A stretch of 64,000 nucleotides of DNA from Acidovorax kalamii (GTDB lineage: Bacteria > Pseudomonadota > Gammaproteobacteria > Burkholderiales > Burkholderiaceae_C): contig NZ_NOIG01000008.1 in assembly GCF_002245625.1 (NCBI RefSeq), positions 186,001 through 250,000 of the forward strand. Direction: 5' to 3'. The translations under genes were made by a program, and so were the position numbers. This document shows positions 7,299 to 14,735 of this stretch, piece after piece. The notes under the pieces are model-generated. The model ran no database searches. It had not been told where the DNA came from and was given only the letters and a program-made list of their open reading frames with translations. Positions within the stretch are counted from its first letter, which is position 1; the number at the start of each line of letters is the position of its first letter.

Positions 7299-8438
7299 TC
7301 AGGACTGCGCAGGCACGCGGGCGGCCACGCCATTGCCCTCGGTCATCACCGCAGGGCGCGCCAGCGGCTGCGTGCCCTTCCACCATTGCTTCGACAACGC
7401 AGGCTGGCGGATGTCCAGGCGCTCGCCCATCACCGGAGCGACCAGGGGCACACCGGCTTTATCAGCCAGGGCCGTGATGCGGTCGAACGGGTCGGTCCAA
7501 GCGTGCAGCGCCAGGTCGAAGGTGCCGTTGTGGATGGGCATCAGGTGGCGGCCCTTCACATCCAGGTGGGCCTGCAGGCTTTCCTCGGGCTGCATGTGCA
7601 CGTCGGGCCACTGGGCGTCGTAGGCGCCGGTTTCGATCAGGGTCAGGTCGAACGGGCCAAAGCGTTCGCCAATGGCCTTGAAGCCGTCGAAGTAACCCGT
7701 GTCGCCGCTGAAGAAAATGCGGGTGTCACCGGACTGGATCACCCACGATGCCCACAGCGTGCGGTTGCCGTCCGACAGGCTGCGGCCCGAGAAATGCTGG
7801 GCGGGCGTGGCCACCAGCTTCACACCGGCGATGGTGGTGCCCTGCCACCAGTCGAACTGCTGCACCTTGGCAGCGGGCACGCCCCAGCCAATGAGGCGGT
7901 CGCCCACGCCCAGCGGCGTCACGAAGTGCGCCACCTTGGGGGCGAGCTTCTGGATGGCGTCGTAGTCCAGGTGGTCGTAGTGGTCGTGCGACAGCACCAC
8001 GCCGGTGATGGGCGGCAGCTCGTCGATGGCGATGGGCGGCGCGTGGAAGCGCTTGGGGCCCATGAAGGTAAACGGCGAGGCGCGCTCGGAGAACACCGGG
8101 TCGGTCAGCCAGAACTGGCCCTGCAGCTTGAGCAGCATGGTCGAGTGGCCCAGGCGCCACAGGCTCAGGTCGGGGGCCTTGAGCAGGTCTGCCTGCGTGA
8201 GCGGCAGCACCTGGGGCGGCTCTGCAGGCACGGCATCGGCAGGCTTCTCGGTCATGAAGCGCCACATGATGGCCAGGGTCTTGGCAAAACCTGGCGCCTG
8301 GCGCGGCGCGGCGTTGCGGAACTTGCCTTCGGTGTACTGGGGCGACTGCTCGTAGGAGCTTGCCGGCAGGGTGGTGCACGAAAGAATGCTGTAGGCCATG
8401 GCGATCAGGACAGTGAGGAGGACGAGGGTTCGGAGCAT
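7299..8438 (-). CDS. MBL-fold metal-dependent hydrolase (UlaG/RomA-like)
   Basis: 379-residue metallo-beta-lactamase-fold protein. An N-terminal hydrophobic segment ends in ILSC, a possible lipoprotein cleavage site, so the protein probably sits on the periplasmic side of a membrane. The metal motif is LSHDHYDHLD, followed by a His in TPAQHFSGR, an Asp in FFSGDTGY and a late His in MPIHNGTFDLA. The closest known class is UlaG/NAPE-PLD-like hydrolases acting on phosphodiester or lactone substrates; the substrate here is unknown. It is divergent from a TetR gene across 80 bp of palindromic DNA, suggesting repression by that regulator. Confidence 0.87.
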   Translation of the reverse strand: MLRTLVLLTVLIAMAYSILSCTTLPASSYEQSPQYTEGKFRNAAPRQAPGFAKTLAIMWRFMTEKPADAVPAEPPQVLPLTQADLLKAPDLSLWRLGHSTMLLKLQGQFWLTDPVFSERASPFTFMGPKRFHAPPIAIDELPPITGVVLSHDHYDHLDYDAIQKLAPKVAHFVTPLGVGDRLIGWGVPAAKVQQFDWWQGTTIAGVKLVATPAQHFSGRSLSDGNRTLWASWVIQSGDTRIFFSGDTGYFDGFKAIGERFGPFDLTLIETGAYDAQWPDVHMQPEESLQAHLDVKGRHLMPIHNGTFDLALHAWTDPFDRITALADKAGVPLVAPVMGERLDIRQPALSKQWWKGTQPLARPAVMTEGNGVAARVPAQS

Positions 8439-8456
8439 GGAGATGCCCTTGGAAAA

Positions 8457-8508
8457 TTACACTGCACAGTGTAGTTCACTTTTCAGAAAAGTAAACTACT
8501 CAGTGTAA
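8457..8508. promoter_or_regulatory. Nested palindromic operator between MBL and TetR genes
   Basis: An outer inverted repeat TTACACTG (8457-8464)/CAGTGTAA (8501-8508) encloses two further palindromes. TACACTGCACAGTGTA (8458-8473) is perfect; a 25-bp one at 8473-8497 has 12-nt arms, AGTTCACTTTTC and GAAAAGTAAACT, with one mismatch. Together they fill the 80-bp spacer between the two divergent starts. This is the layout of a TetR binding region controlling both genes. Confidence 0.75.
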
Positions 8509-8518
8509 AATTTTGTCT

Positions 8519-9208
8519 ATGACCGAGGCCCCCACCGCTCCCCCCACCCGCCTGACCGACCGCAAGCGCGACGCCATCGTGCAGGCCGCCATTGCCGAGT
8601 TCCGCGAGCATGGCTTCAGCGGCACCAGCATGGACCGCGTGGCCGCTGCGGCAGATGTGTCCAAGCGCACGGTGTACAACCACTTTCCCAGCAAGGACGA
8701 GCTGTTCGAGGCCATCCTGGACCACCTGTGGGACCGTAGCCATTCGCTGGCCGATGTGGCCTACGACGCCGCCCGCCCGCTGCGCACGCAGCTGCTGGCG
8801 GTGCTGGAGCAGAAGATGGAGCTGCTGAACGACGCGAGCTTCATCGACCTCTCGCGCGTGGCCATCGCCGAGATGATGCACACGCCAGAGCGCGCCCAGG
8901 CCATGGTGGCGCGCCTGTCCGAAAAGGAAGAGGGCCTGCCGCGCTGGATCCGCGCCGCCCAGCAGGACGGCGCCCTGCGCGCGGGCGTAGACCCGCAGTA
9001 CGCCGCACACCAGCTGCACGGCATGGTCAAGTCGTTCGCCTTCTGGCCCCAGCTGGCCATGGGGCAAGCCCCCCTTACCACCGCCGAGCAGCAGCAGGTG
9101 CTGGGCGATGCGGTGGACATGTTTCTGGGGTTCTACGCCGTGCGACCCGCCATGGATGCCACCGGCACCACAGCCGCCCCCGCCAAGCGCGCGGCCCGGC
9201 GGCGCTGA
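8519..9208 (+). CDS. TetR/AcrR-family transcriptional regulator
   Basis: 229-residue repressor-type regulator. The N-terminal helix-turn-helix spans about residues 18-62, with REHGFSGTSMDRVAAAADVS followed by KRTVYNHFPSKDELF. The C-terminal ligand domain resembles the AefR-like group, and the tail is basic (AAPAKRAARRR). The ATG at 8519 was preferred to a TTG two codons earlier. It is divergent from the MBL hydrolase gene; the palindromes between them are probably its operators. The inducer is unknown. Confidence 0.9.
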   Translation: MTEAPTAPPTRLTDRKRDAIVQAAIAEFREHGFSGTSMDRVAAAADVSKRTVYNHFPSKDELFEAILDHLWDRSHSLADVAYDAARPLRTQLLAVLEQKMELLNDASFIDLSRVAIAEMMHTPERAQAMVARLSEKEEGLPRWIRAAQQDGALRAGVDPQYAAHQLHGMVKSFAFWPQLAMGQAPLTTAEQQQVLGDAVDMFLGFYAVRPAMDATGTTAAPAKRAARRR

Positions 9209-9292
9209 CTGCACCGCCCGCGCCCCGGGCAGCAGCACTGCACTCGCCGAACCCTCTCGTTTTCTCTTCCTGGGCCCCGAGCCCCACACCCC

Positions 9293-9838
9293 ATGCCCAT
9301 CGCTCCCTACCTCGATACCCAACCCACACTGGACACCGGCGTTTTTGTCCACGATTCCGCCCAGGTCATCGGCGACGTCACCCTGGGCCGCGACAGCTCG
9401 GTCTGGTGCAACGCCGTGCTGCGCGGCGACGTGAACCGCATCACCGTGGGCATGTGCAGCAACGTGCAGGACCTCACCATGGGCCATGTCTCGCACCGCA
9501 ACGCCAGCAAGCCCGAGGGCTCGCCGCTGGTCATCGGCGACTACGTCACCATCGGCCATTCGGTGATCCTGCACGGCTGCCGCATCGGCAACGAATGCCT
9601 CATCGGCATGGGCTCCATCGTGATGGACGACGCGGTGATCGAAGACCGCGTGATGCTGGGCGCGGGCAGCCTGGTGTCGCCCGGCAAGGTGCTGGAAAGC
9701 GGCTACCTCTACATCGGCCGCCCTGCGGTGCGCCAGCGCGCGCTCACCGAGGCCGAGATCGCCTACCTGAAGTATTCGGCCGAGCACTATGTGCGCGTCA
9801 AGAACAACTACCTGGCCCCACCCGCGCCCGGTCTTTGA
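9293..9838 (+). CDS. Gamma-class carbonic anhydrase family protein
   Basis: 181-residue left-handed beta-helix protein of the gamma carbonic anhydrase/PaaY-YrdA group. Hexapeptide repeats run from about residue 20 to 130. Putative zinc-ligand histidines lie in LTMGHVSH and in TIGHSVILHG. Members range from active carbonic anhydrases to thioesterases and structural proteins, so activity is not certain. It follows the TetR gene by 84 bp on the same strand. No strong ribosome binding site is visible, but MPIAPYLD is a typical family N-terminus. Confidence 0.88.
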   Translation: MPIAPYLDTQPTLDTGVFVHDSAQVIGDVTLGRDSSVWCNAVLRGDVNRITVGMCSNVQDLTMGHVSHRNASKPEGSPLVIGDYVTIGHSVILHGCRIGNECLIGMGSIVMDDAVIEDRVMLGAGSLVSPGKVLESGYLYIGRPAVRQRALTEAEIAYLKYSAEHYVRVKNNYLAPPAPGL

Positions 9839-9886
9839 ACCCGGCCCTGCGGCGCGCACCATGGCCCAGGCCATAATTTCCGGCGT

Positions 9887-10942
9887 ATGAGCGAAATTCT
9901 TGAGCAACTCTCCGAATCCGTCTCTGTGGCCCGCTCCGTCGAGGAGCTGACGCGGCCGCTGCTGGAAATGCTGGAGGCGGTGACGGGGCTGGAGTCCACC
10001 TACCTCACCTCCATCGACGAGGCCCGGGGGGTGCAGCATGTGCTGTACGCCCGCAACACCAGCGCCATGCAGATCCCCGAGGGACTCGTGGTGCCGTGGA
10101 ACGACACGCTGTGCAAGCGCGCGCTGGAAGAGGGGCGCACCTTCACCGACGATGTGCCCGCCTGCTGGGGCGATTCGGGAGCCGCGCGCGACCTGGGCAT
10201 CCGCACCTATGTGAGCAAGCCTGTGCGCATGGGCGACGGCGCGCTGTACGGCACGCTGTGTGCGGCCAGCACCCATGCCCGCCCGCGCACGCCCGAGGCC
10301 GAACGCATCCTCACGCTGTTCGCCTACCTCATCGGCCAGCAGGTGGAGCGCGAACGGCTGATCCAGAAACTGCTGTCCGCCAACGAGCAGCTGGCCACAG
10401 CCGCCGCCACCGACCCGCTCACCGGGCTGCCCAACCGCCGCGCACTCATGGAGGCGCTGGAGCGCATGCTGGCGCAGGGGCTGCGGCGCAAGATGGGCGT
10501 GCAGATCGCGTTCATCGACCTGGATGGATTCAAGGCGATCAACGACACCCACGGCCACGCGGTCGGCGATCAGTTCCTGGTGGCCATTGCGCAGCGCCTG
10601 AGGGGCGTGCTGCGCGCCGAGGACCTGGCCGCACGCCTGGGCGGCGACGAGTTTGTGGTGATCAGCCTGAGCGCCCATGCGGGCGACGCCGCGCAGTCTG
10701 CGCAGGATATGCTCAGCCAGCGCATCACCCAGGCCACCCAGGGCCACTTTGTGCTGCCAGGCGTGGCCCTGGACTACGCTGGCGCCAGCGTGGGCGTGAC
10801 CACCATCGCGCCCGGCCAGTACCACCGGGCAGAGGATGCCCTGCGCACAGCCGACCAGACCATGTACCAGGTCAAACACGCACGCCGCCAGGCCCTGGAC
10901 GCATTGGCCCAGGCGCGCAGCGGAACCGCCCCCCACGGCTGA
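9887..10942 (+). CDS. GAF-GGDEF diguanylate cyclase
   Basis: 351-residue cytoplasmic protein with an N-terminal GAF domain (about residues 10-160) and a C-terminal GGDEF domain. The active-site motif is intact, GGDEF at 252-256, and RAED placed five residues upstream matches the inhibitory I-site, so it should make cyclic di-GMP and be product-inhibited. No transmembrane segment is seen. It starts 48 bp after the carbonic anhydrase gene without a clear ribosome binding site. The GAF ligand is unknown. Confidence 0.92.
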   Translation: MSEILEQLSESVSVARSVEELTRPLLEMLEAVTGLESTYLTSIDEARGVQHVLYARNTSAMQIPEGLVVPWNDTLCKRALEEGRTFTDDVPACWGDSGAARDLGIRTYVSKPVRMGDGALYGTLCAASTHARPRTPEAERILTLFAYLIGQQVERERLIQKLLSANEQLATAAATDPLTGLPNRRALMEALERMLAQGLRRKMGVQIAFIDLDGFKAINDTHGHAVGDQFLVAIAQRLRGVLRAEDLAARLGGDEFVVISLSAHAGDAAQSAQDMLSQRITQATQGHFVLPGVALDYAGASVGVTTIAPGQYHRAEDALRTADQTMYQVKHARRQALDALAQARSGTAPHG

Positions 10943-11036
10943 CCCCGGCAACCGCCGCGCGCAAGCGGCAGTAGCCACACCCCCCGCGCAGAACCGGGGG
11001 CCCGGGATAATCGGGGCATACCACCCCCGAGATTCC

Positions 11037-12947
11037 ATGGCCTCTTCCCCGTGCCGCGTGCTCTCCGTCATCCCGCCGATGACGCAGCTGAACACGCCTT
11101 ACCCCTCCACCGCCTACCTCACGGGCTTTCTGCGCTCGCGGGGGATCACGGCGTTCCAGGAAGACCTGGCGCTGGCGCTGGTGCTGCGGCTGCTGTCCCC
11201 CGAGGGCCTGCAGGATGTGGCGGCGCGCGTACAAGCCTTGCCCGCCAAGCAGCGCAGCCCTGCCGTGCAGTCCTTTGCCGCGCAGCAGGACCGCTACCTC
11301 GCCACCATCGGCCCCGCCATTGCCTTCCTGCAAGGGCGCGACAGCACCCTGGCGCACCGCATCACGGGCCGCCACTACCTGCCCGAAGGGCCGCGCTTCG
11401 CGTCACTGGACGTGTATGTGGACGACGAGGGCGGCGACCCGCTGGGCTGGGCCTTTGGCGCCCTGGGCCTGCACGACAAGGCCAAGCACCTGGCCACGCT
11501 GTACCTGAACGACCTGGCCGACGTGCTGCGCGACGCGGTGGACGAGCGTTTCGAGTTTGTGCGCTATGCCGAATCGCTGGCAGGCAGCCAGCCCACGTTC
11601 GACCCGCTGGCGAATGCCTTGGCCGCACCGCCCACGCTGGTGGACGCGCTGCTGGAGCAGCTCACGCACGAGGCCGTCGCCCGCCACCAGCCCACCGTGG
11701 TGCTGCTGTCGGTGCCCTTCCCCGGCTCGGTGTACGCCGCGTTCCGCATCGCGCAGGCCATCAAGGCGCGCCACCCGCACATCGCCACCGTGCTGGGCGG
11801 CGGCTTTGTGAACACCGAACTGCGCGAGCTGGCCGACCCGCGCGTGTTCGACCACTTCGACTACGTGACCCTGGACGCGGGCGAGCGCCCATTGCTGGCG
11901 CTGCTGGAACACCTGCGCGGCGAGCGCGGCCGCCAGCGCTTGGTGCGTACCTTCGTGCGCGGTGACGATGGCGCGGTCCAGTACATCAACATGATGGAGG
12001 CCGATGTGGCCTTTGCCGAGGTGGGCACCCCCACCTGGGACGGCCTGCCGCTGGACCGCTACCTGTCGCTGCTGGACATGCTCAACCCCATGCACCGCCT
12101 GTGGAGCGACGGGCGCTGGAACAAGCTCACCGTGGCGCACGGCTGCTACTGGAAGAAGTGCAGCTTCTGCGACGTGAGCCTGGACTACATCAGCCGCTAC
12201 GAGGGCGCGAGTGCTGCTGTGCTGGCCGACCGCATCGAGGAGATCGTGCGCGAGACAGGGCAGACGGGCTTTCACTTTGTGGACGAGGCTGCACCGCCCA
12301 AGGCGCTCAAGGCGCTGGCCACCGAGCTGATTGCGCGCAACGCGGGCATCAGCTGGTGGGGCAATGTGCGGTTTGAAAAAACCTTTACGCCCGAACTGGC
12401 CGATCTGCTGGCCGACAGCGGCTGCATTGCCATCTCCGGCGGGCTGGAGGTCGCGTCCGACCGGCTGCTCAACCTCATGAAAAAAGGCGTGTCGGTGGAC
12501 CAGGTGGCGCGCGTGACCCGGGCCTTCACCGACGCGGGCATCCTGGTGCATGCGTACCTGATGTACGGCTTTCCCACGCAGACCGTGCAGGACACCGTGG
12601 ACGCGCTCGAATACGTGCGCCAGCTGTTCGCCAACGGCTGCATCCAGAGCGGGTTCTTCCACCGCTTTGCCTGCACAGTGCACTCACCGGTTGGCAAGAA
12701 TCCCGAGGAATACGGTGTGACGCTGGCGCCACTGCCGCCCGGTGACTTCGCCAAGAACGACGTGGCCTTCATCGACCCCACGGGCGTGGACCACGACGCG
12801 CTGGGCGGCGCGCTCAAGAAGGCCATCTACAACTACATGCACGGCATCGGCCTGGAGGAAGACGTGCGCAGCTGGTTCCCGTTCAAGGTGCCCAAGACCA
12901 CTGTGCGGCGCGACCGGATTGAGCGGGCGTTGCGCGAGCGGGGATAA
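11037..12947 (+). CDS. B12-binding-type radical SAM protein
   Basis: 636-residue protein. The N-terminal half (about residues 1-300) resembles cobalamin-binding domains of this class (LSVIPPMTQLNTPYPS; VLLSVPFPGSVYAAFRIAQA). The radical SAM core follows. Its iron-sulfur cysteines are C370, C375 and C378 in HGCYWKKCSFC, a CX4CX2C spacing instead of the usual CX3CX2C. A glycine-rich SAM region (ISGGLEVASDRLL) and LMYGFPTQT follow. The reaction cannot be told. It is 94 bp after the diguanylate cyclase gene and apparently stands alone. The ATG at 11037 starts a family-like N-terminus. Confidence 0.88.
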   Translation: MASSPCRVLSVIPPMTQLNTPYPSTAYLTGFLRSRGITAFQEDLALALVLRLLSPEGLQDVAARVQALPAKQRSPAVQSFAAQQDRYLATIGPAIAFLQGRDSTLAHRITGRHYLPEGPRFASLDVYVDDEGGDPLGWAFGALGLHDKAKHLATLYLNDLADVLRDAVDERFEFVRYAESLAGSQPTFDPLANALAAPPTLVDALLEQLTHEAVARHQPTVVLLSVPFPGSVYAAFRIAQAIKARHPHIATVLGGGFVNTELRELADPRVFDHFDYVTLDAGERPLLALLEHLRGERGRQRLVRTFVRGDDGAVQYINMMEADVAFAEVGTPTWDGLPLDRYLSLLDMLNPMHRLWSDGRWNKLTVAHGCYWKKCSFCDVSLDYISRYEGASAAVLADRIEEIVRETGQTGFHFVDEAAPPKALKALATELIARNAGISWWGNVRFEKTFTPELADLLADSGCIAISGGLEVASDRLLNLMKKGVSVDQVARVTRAFTDAGILVHAYLMYGFPTQTVQDTVDALEYVRQLFANGCIQSGFFHRFACTVHSPVGKNPEEYGVTLAPLPPGDFAKNDVAFIDPTGVDHDALGGALKKAIYNYMHGIGLEEDVRSWFPFKVPKTTVRRDRIERALRERG

Positions 12948-12993
12948 GCACCGGCTCACATCCCGCTGACATTTGTGTCGGCAAATTTCATGC

Positions 12994-13055
12994 AAAAAGT
13001 GGCCTCTGCGCCTGATGGACAAGCGCTAGTAGCTATTATTTCAGGAGCATATAGC
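12994..13055 (+). repeat. Dispersed repeat, copy 2 (divergent 3' end)
   Basis: Element beginning AAAAAGTGGCCTC with GACAAGCGCTAGTAGCTATTATT, in the 252-bp gap between the radical SAM gene and the convergent membrane-protein gene. The right half differs from other copies (TTTCAGGAGCATATAGC). Nothing else was recognised in this gap. Confidence 0.6.
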
Positions 13056-13199
13056 ACCCGATCTGCCCGGCGCTTTCAGGACGTCTTGGGCGCTTTTTTC
13101 TGCTTTTGAGCCACCGCAGAGTCCCTCCACTCCGCGCCACCGGCAGCCCCGCGTTGCAGGCCCAGGCCCTTCGCTGCTGCGCGCGTGCGGAGCCTGCTG

Positions 13200-14612
13200 T
13201 CACCAGAACAACCACCGCTCCAGCGCATGGACCACTATGACCACGATCACGCCGACCAAGAAGAGGATCGCCTTGCGGCGCGCCCGCTCGCTCACCACCA
13301 GCTTGTAGACCGTGTACGCGGCGAGCGTGCCCACAAAAGGCGCTGCGATGGCGGCCCCGGACAGGACGATGGCCACAAGCTTGCCCCAGCCGTCGGTCCC
13401 GCCCATGGTCCAGATCGAGTGCAGAAGGATCGCGCTCGGAATCGCCAGGCCCCACCACAGCACCCCGGACGCCACCGCCACGCTGAAGTGGTGCGCGAGC
13501 AGGCCATACAGCACCATTGCGCCCACCACCCCGCCCAGGAACATCAGCCGCTTGAGCCAGAGCGGCAGCGACTCGCCAGAGCGGCGCGCTGGCGTGGCTT
13601 CACGGGCCTTCTTGGCCGCCTGGGCCTGTTCTTTGTGTAGTTGTTGCTGCTTCTCGGTGGATTCACGGGCACCACGCAGAAAGTTGTCCACCGCCGGGTT
13701 GTCCACCTGCACAAGGATGCGGGCGGTGCGCGACAAGGCCTGGTCTTGCTGGGGAATGACGGTCTGCAGCGCCGCCCCCTGGCTGAACCAGTGCCCCATC
13801 TGCGCCAGCCAGCTGACGCCGGCAGGTGGCAGTCCGAAACCGCCCTCGACCGCACTGCACAGGTAGTGCTGGGTGCTTTGCGGCGGCACCCACTGGCGCG
13901 TGCTGTAGCGGGGCAGCGCGCATTGCATCAGCGGCGCCGCCGGTTGCAGGCCGGGGCGGCCCAGCTGCAGCGCGAATTCCGGCAGGGGCAGGGGTTCGGC
14001 CAGCATGTTGCGCACGCCCACCCACAGGTACAGCCCCCGAAGCCGCCCGTCCTGCGCCCGCCGCACCCACAAGCCTGGCCCTTCCTGCACCAGCTCGGCC
14101 CCCAGCGCATCCAGCTCGGGCGGGCGGGGCACCTCGGGGCCATCGCGATCCCACTCGGCCCGCAGCTGCTGCGCCTGCAGGATGGCGGGCCACACGGCCC
14201 GGGCGCGGCGCTCCAGAAACGATGGGTCCACCGCCCGGCCATGGGCGATGGCGGCTTCGATGCTGCTCCCCGCTGGCGCTGGGCCGCCTTCCAGCGCCCG
14301 CAGCCAGTCGTCCACCAAGGCCAGCCGCAGATGAATCGCATCCGCCCCCTGGCCCACGGCCTCGGCCGCGCGCACCCAGGCAAACCGTGCCGGGTCGGTA
14401 GGGACCAGCTGCTGCGCGAGCAAACGCTGGCGCTCCTGGGTTTTGTCTGCCTGCGCCACTGCGGGCGAGGTTTTGGATTGCGCCCCGGCCCCCGCGCTGG
14501 CCGCCAGGCACATCGCCAGCACCGCCCAGCCCAGCCATTGCGCCAAGACTTGCTGCCATGCCATGGTCCCGTGCAGGCCAAGGCCTGCAGCCCGCGCTGT
14601 TCTCCCTCGCAT
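13200..14612 (-). CDS. Membrane protein of unknown function
   Basis: 470-residue protein I do not recognise. A signal-like hydrophobic segment (WLGWAVLAMCLAASAGA) lies near residues 26-44, followed by about 300 residues expected outside the cytoplasm. A basic, Gln-rich stretch (about 335-365) precedes three or four membrane segments in the last 110 residues. The extra-cytoplasmic part contains two cysteine sites (LMQCALPRY and HYLCSAVEGG). AAGGGG supports the ATG at 14612; an internal Met (14564) would give a shorter signal peptide. It is divergent from dinG across 123 bp, with no obvious functional link. Confidence 0.7.
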   Translation of the reverse strand: MRGRTARAAGLGLHGTMAWQQVLAQWLGWAVLAMCLAASAGAGAQSKTSPAVAQADKTQERQRLLAQQLVPTDPARFAWVRAAEAVGQGADAIHLRLALVDDWLRALEGGPAPAGSSIEAAIAHGRAVDPSFLERRARAVWPAILQAQQLRAEWDRDGPEVPRPPELDALGAELVQEGPGLWVRRAQDGRLRGLYLWVGVRNMLAEPLPLPEFALQLGRPGLQPAAPLMQCALPRYSTRQWVPPQSTQHYLCSAVEGGFGLPPAGVSWLAQMGHWFSQGAALQTVIPQQDQALSRTARILVQVDNPAVDNFLRGARESTEKQQQLHKEQAQAAKKAREATPARRSGESLPLWLKRLMFLGGVVGAMVLYGLLAHHFSVAVASGVLWWGLAIPSAILLHSIWTMGGTDGWGKLVAIVLSGAAIAAPFVGTLAAYTVYKLVVSERARRKAILFLVGVIVVIVVHALERWLFW

Positions 14613-14735
14613 CGCATCCCCTTTTTTTGGTGTCGTCGTGCGCGGATTGTGCGACCAAGGGGTTGCTGCGGGGCCAGAATTCAACCGCACCGCGCGGTCG
14701 GCCGCCACACCGTCTGGAGCATGCGACACTACTGT

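Noticed and set aside
8483-11095. Minus-strand open frame of about 870 codons across the TetR, carbonic anhydrase and GGDEF genes
   Set aside because: It spans three well-supported plus-strand genes and their intergenic DNA and has no protein-family motif.
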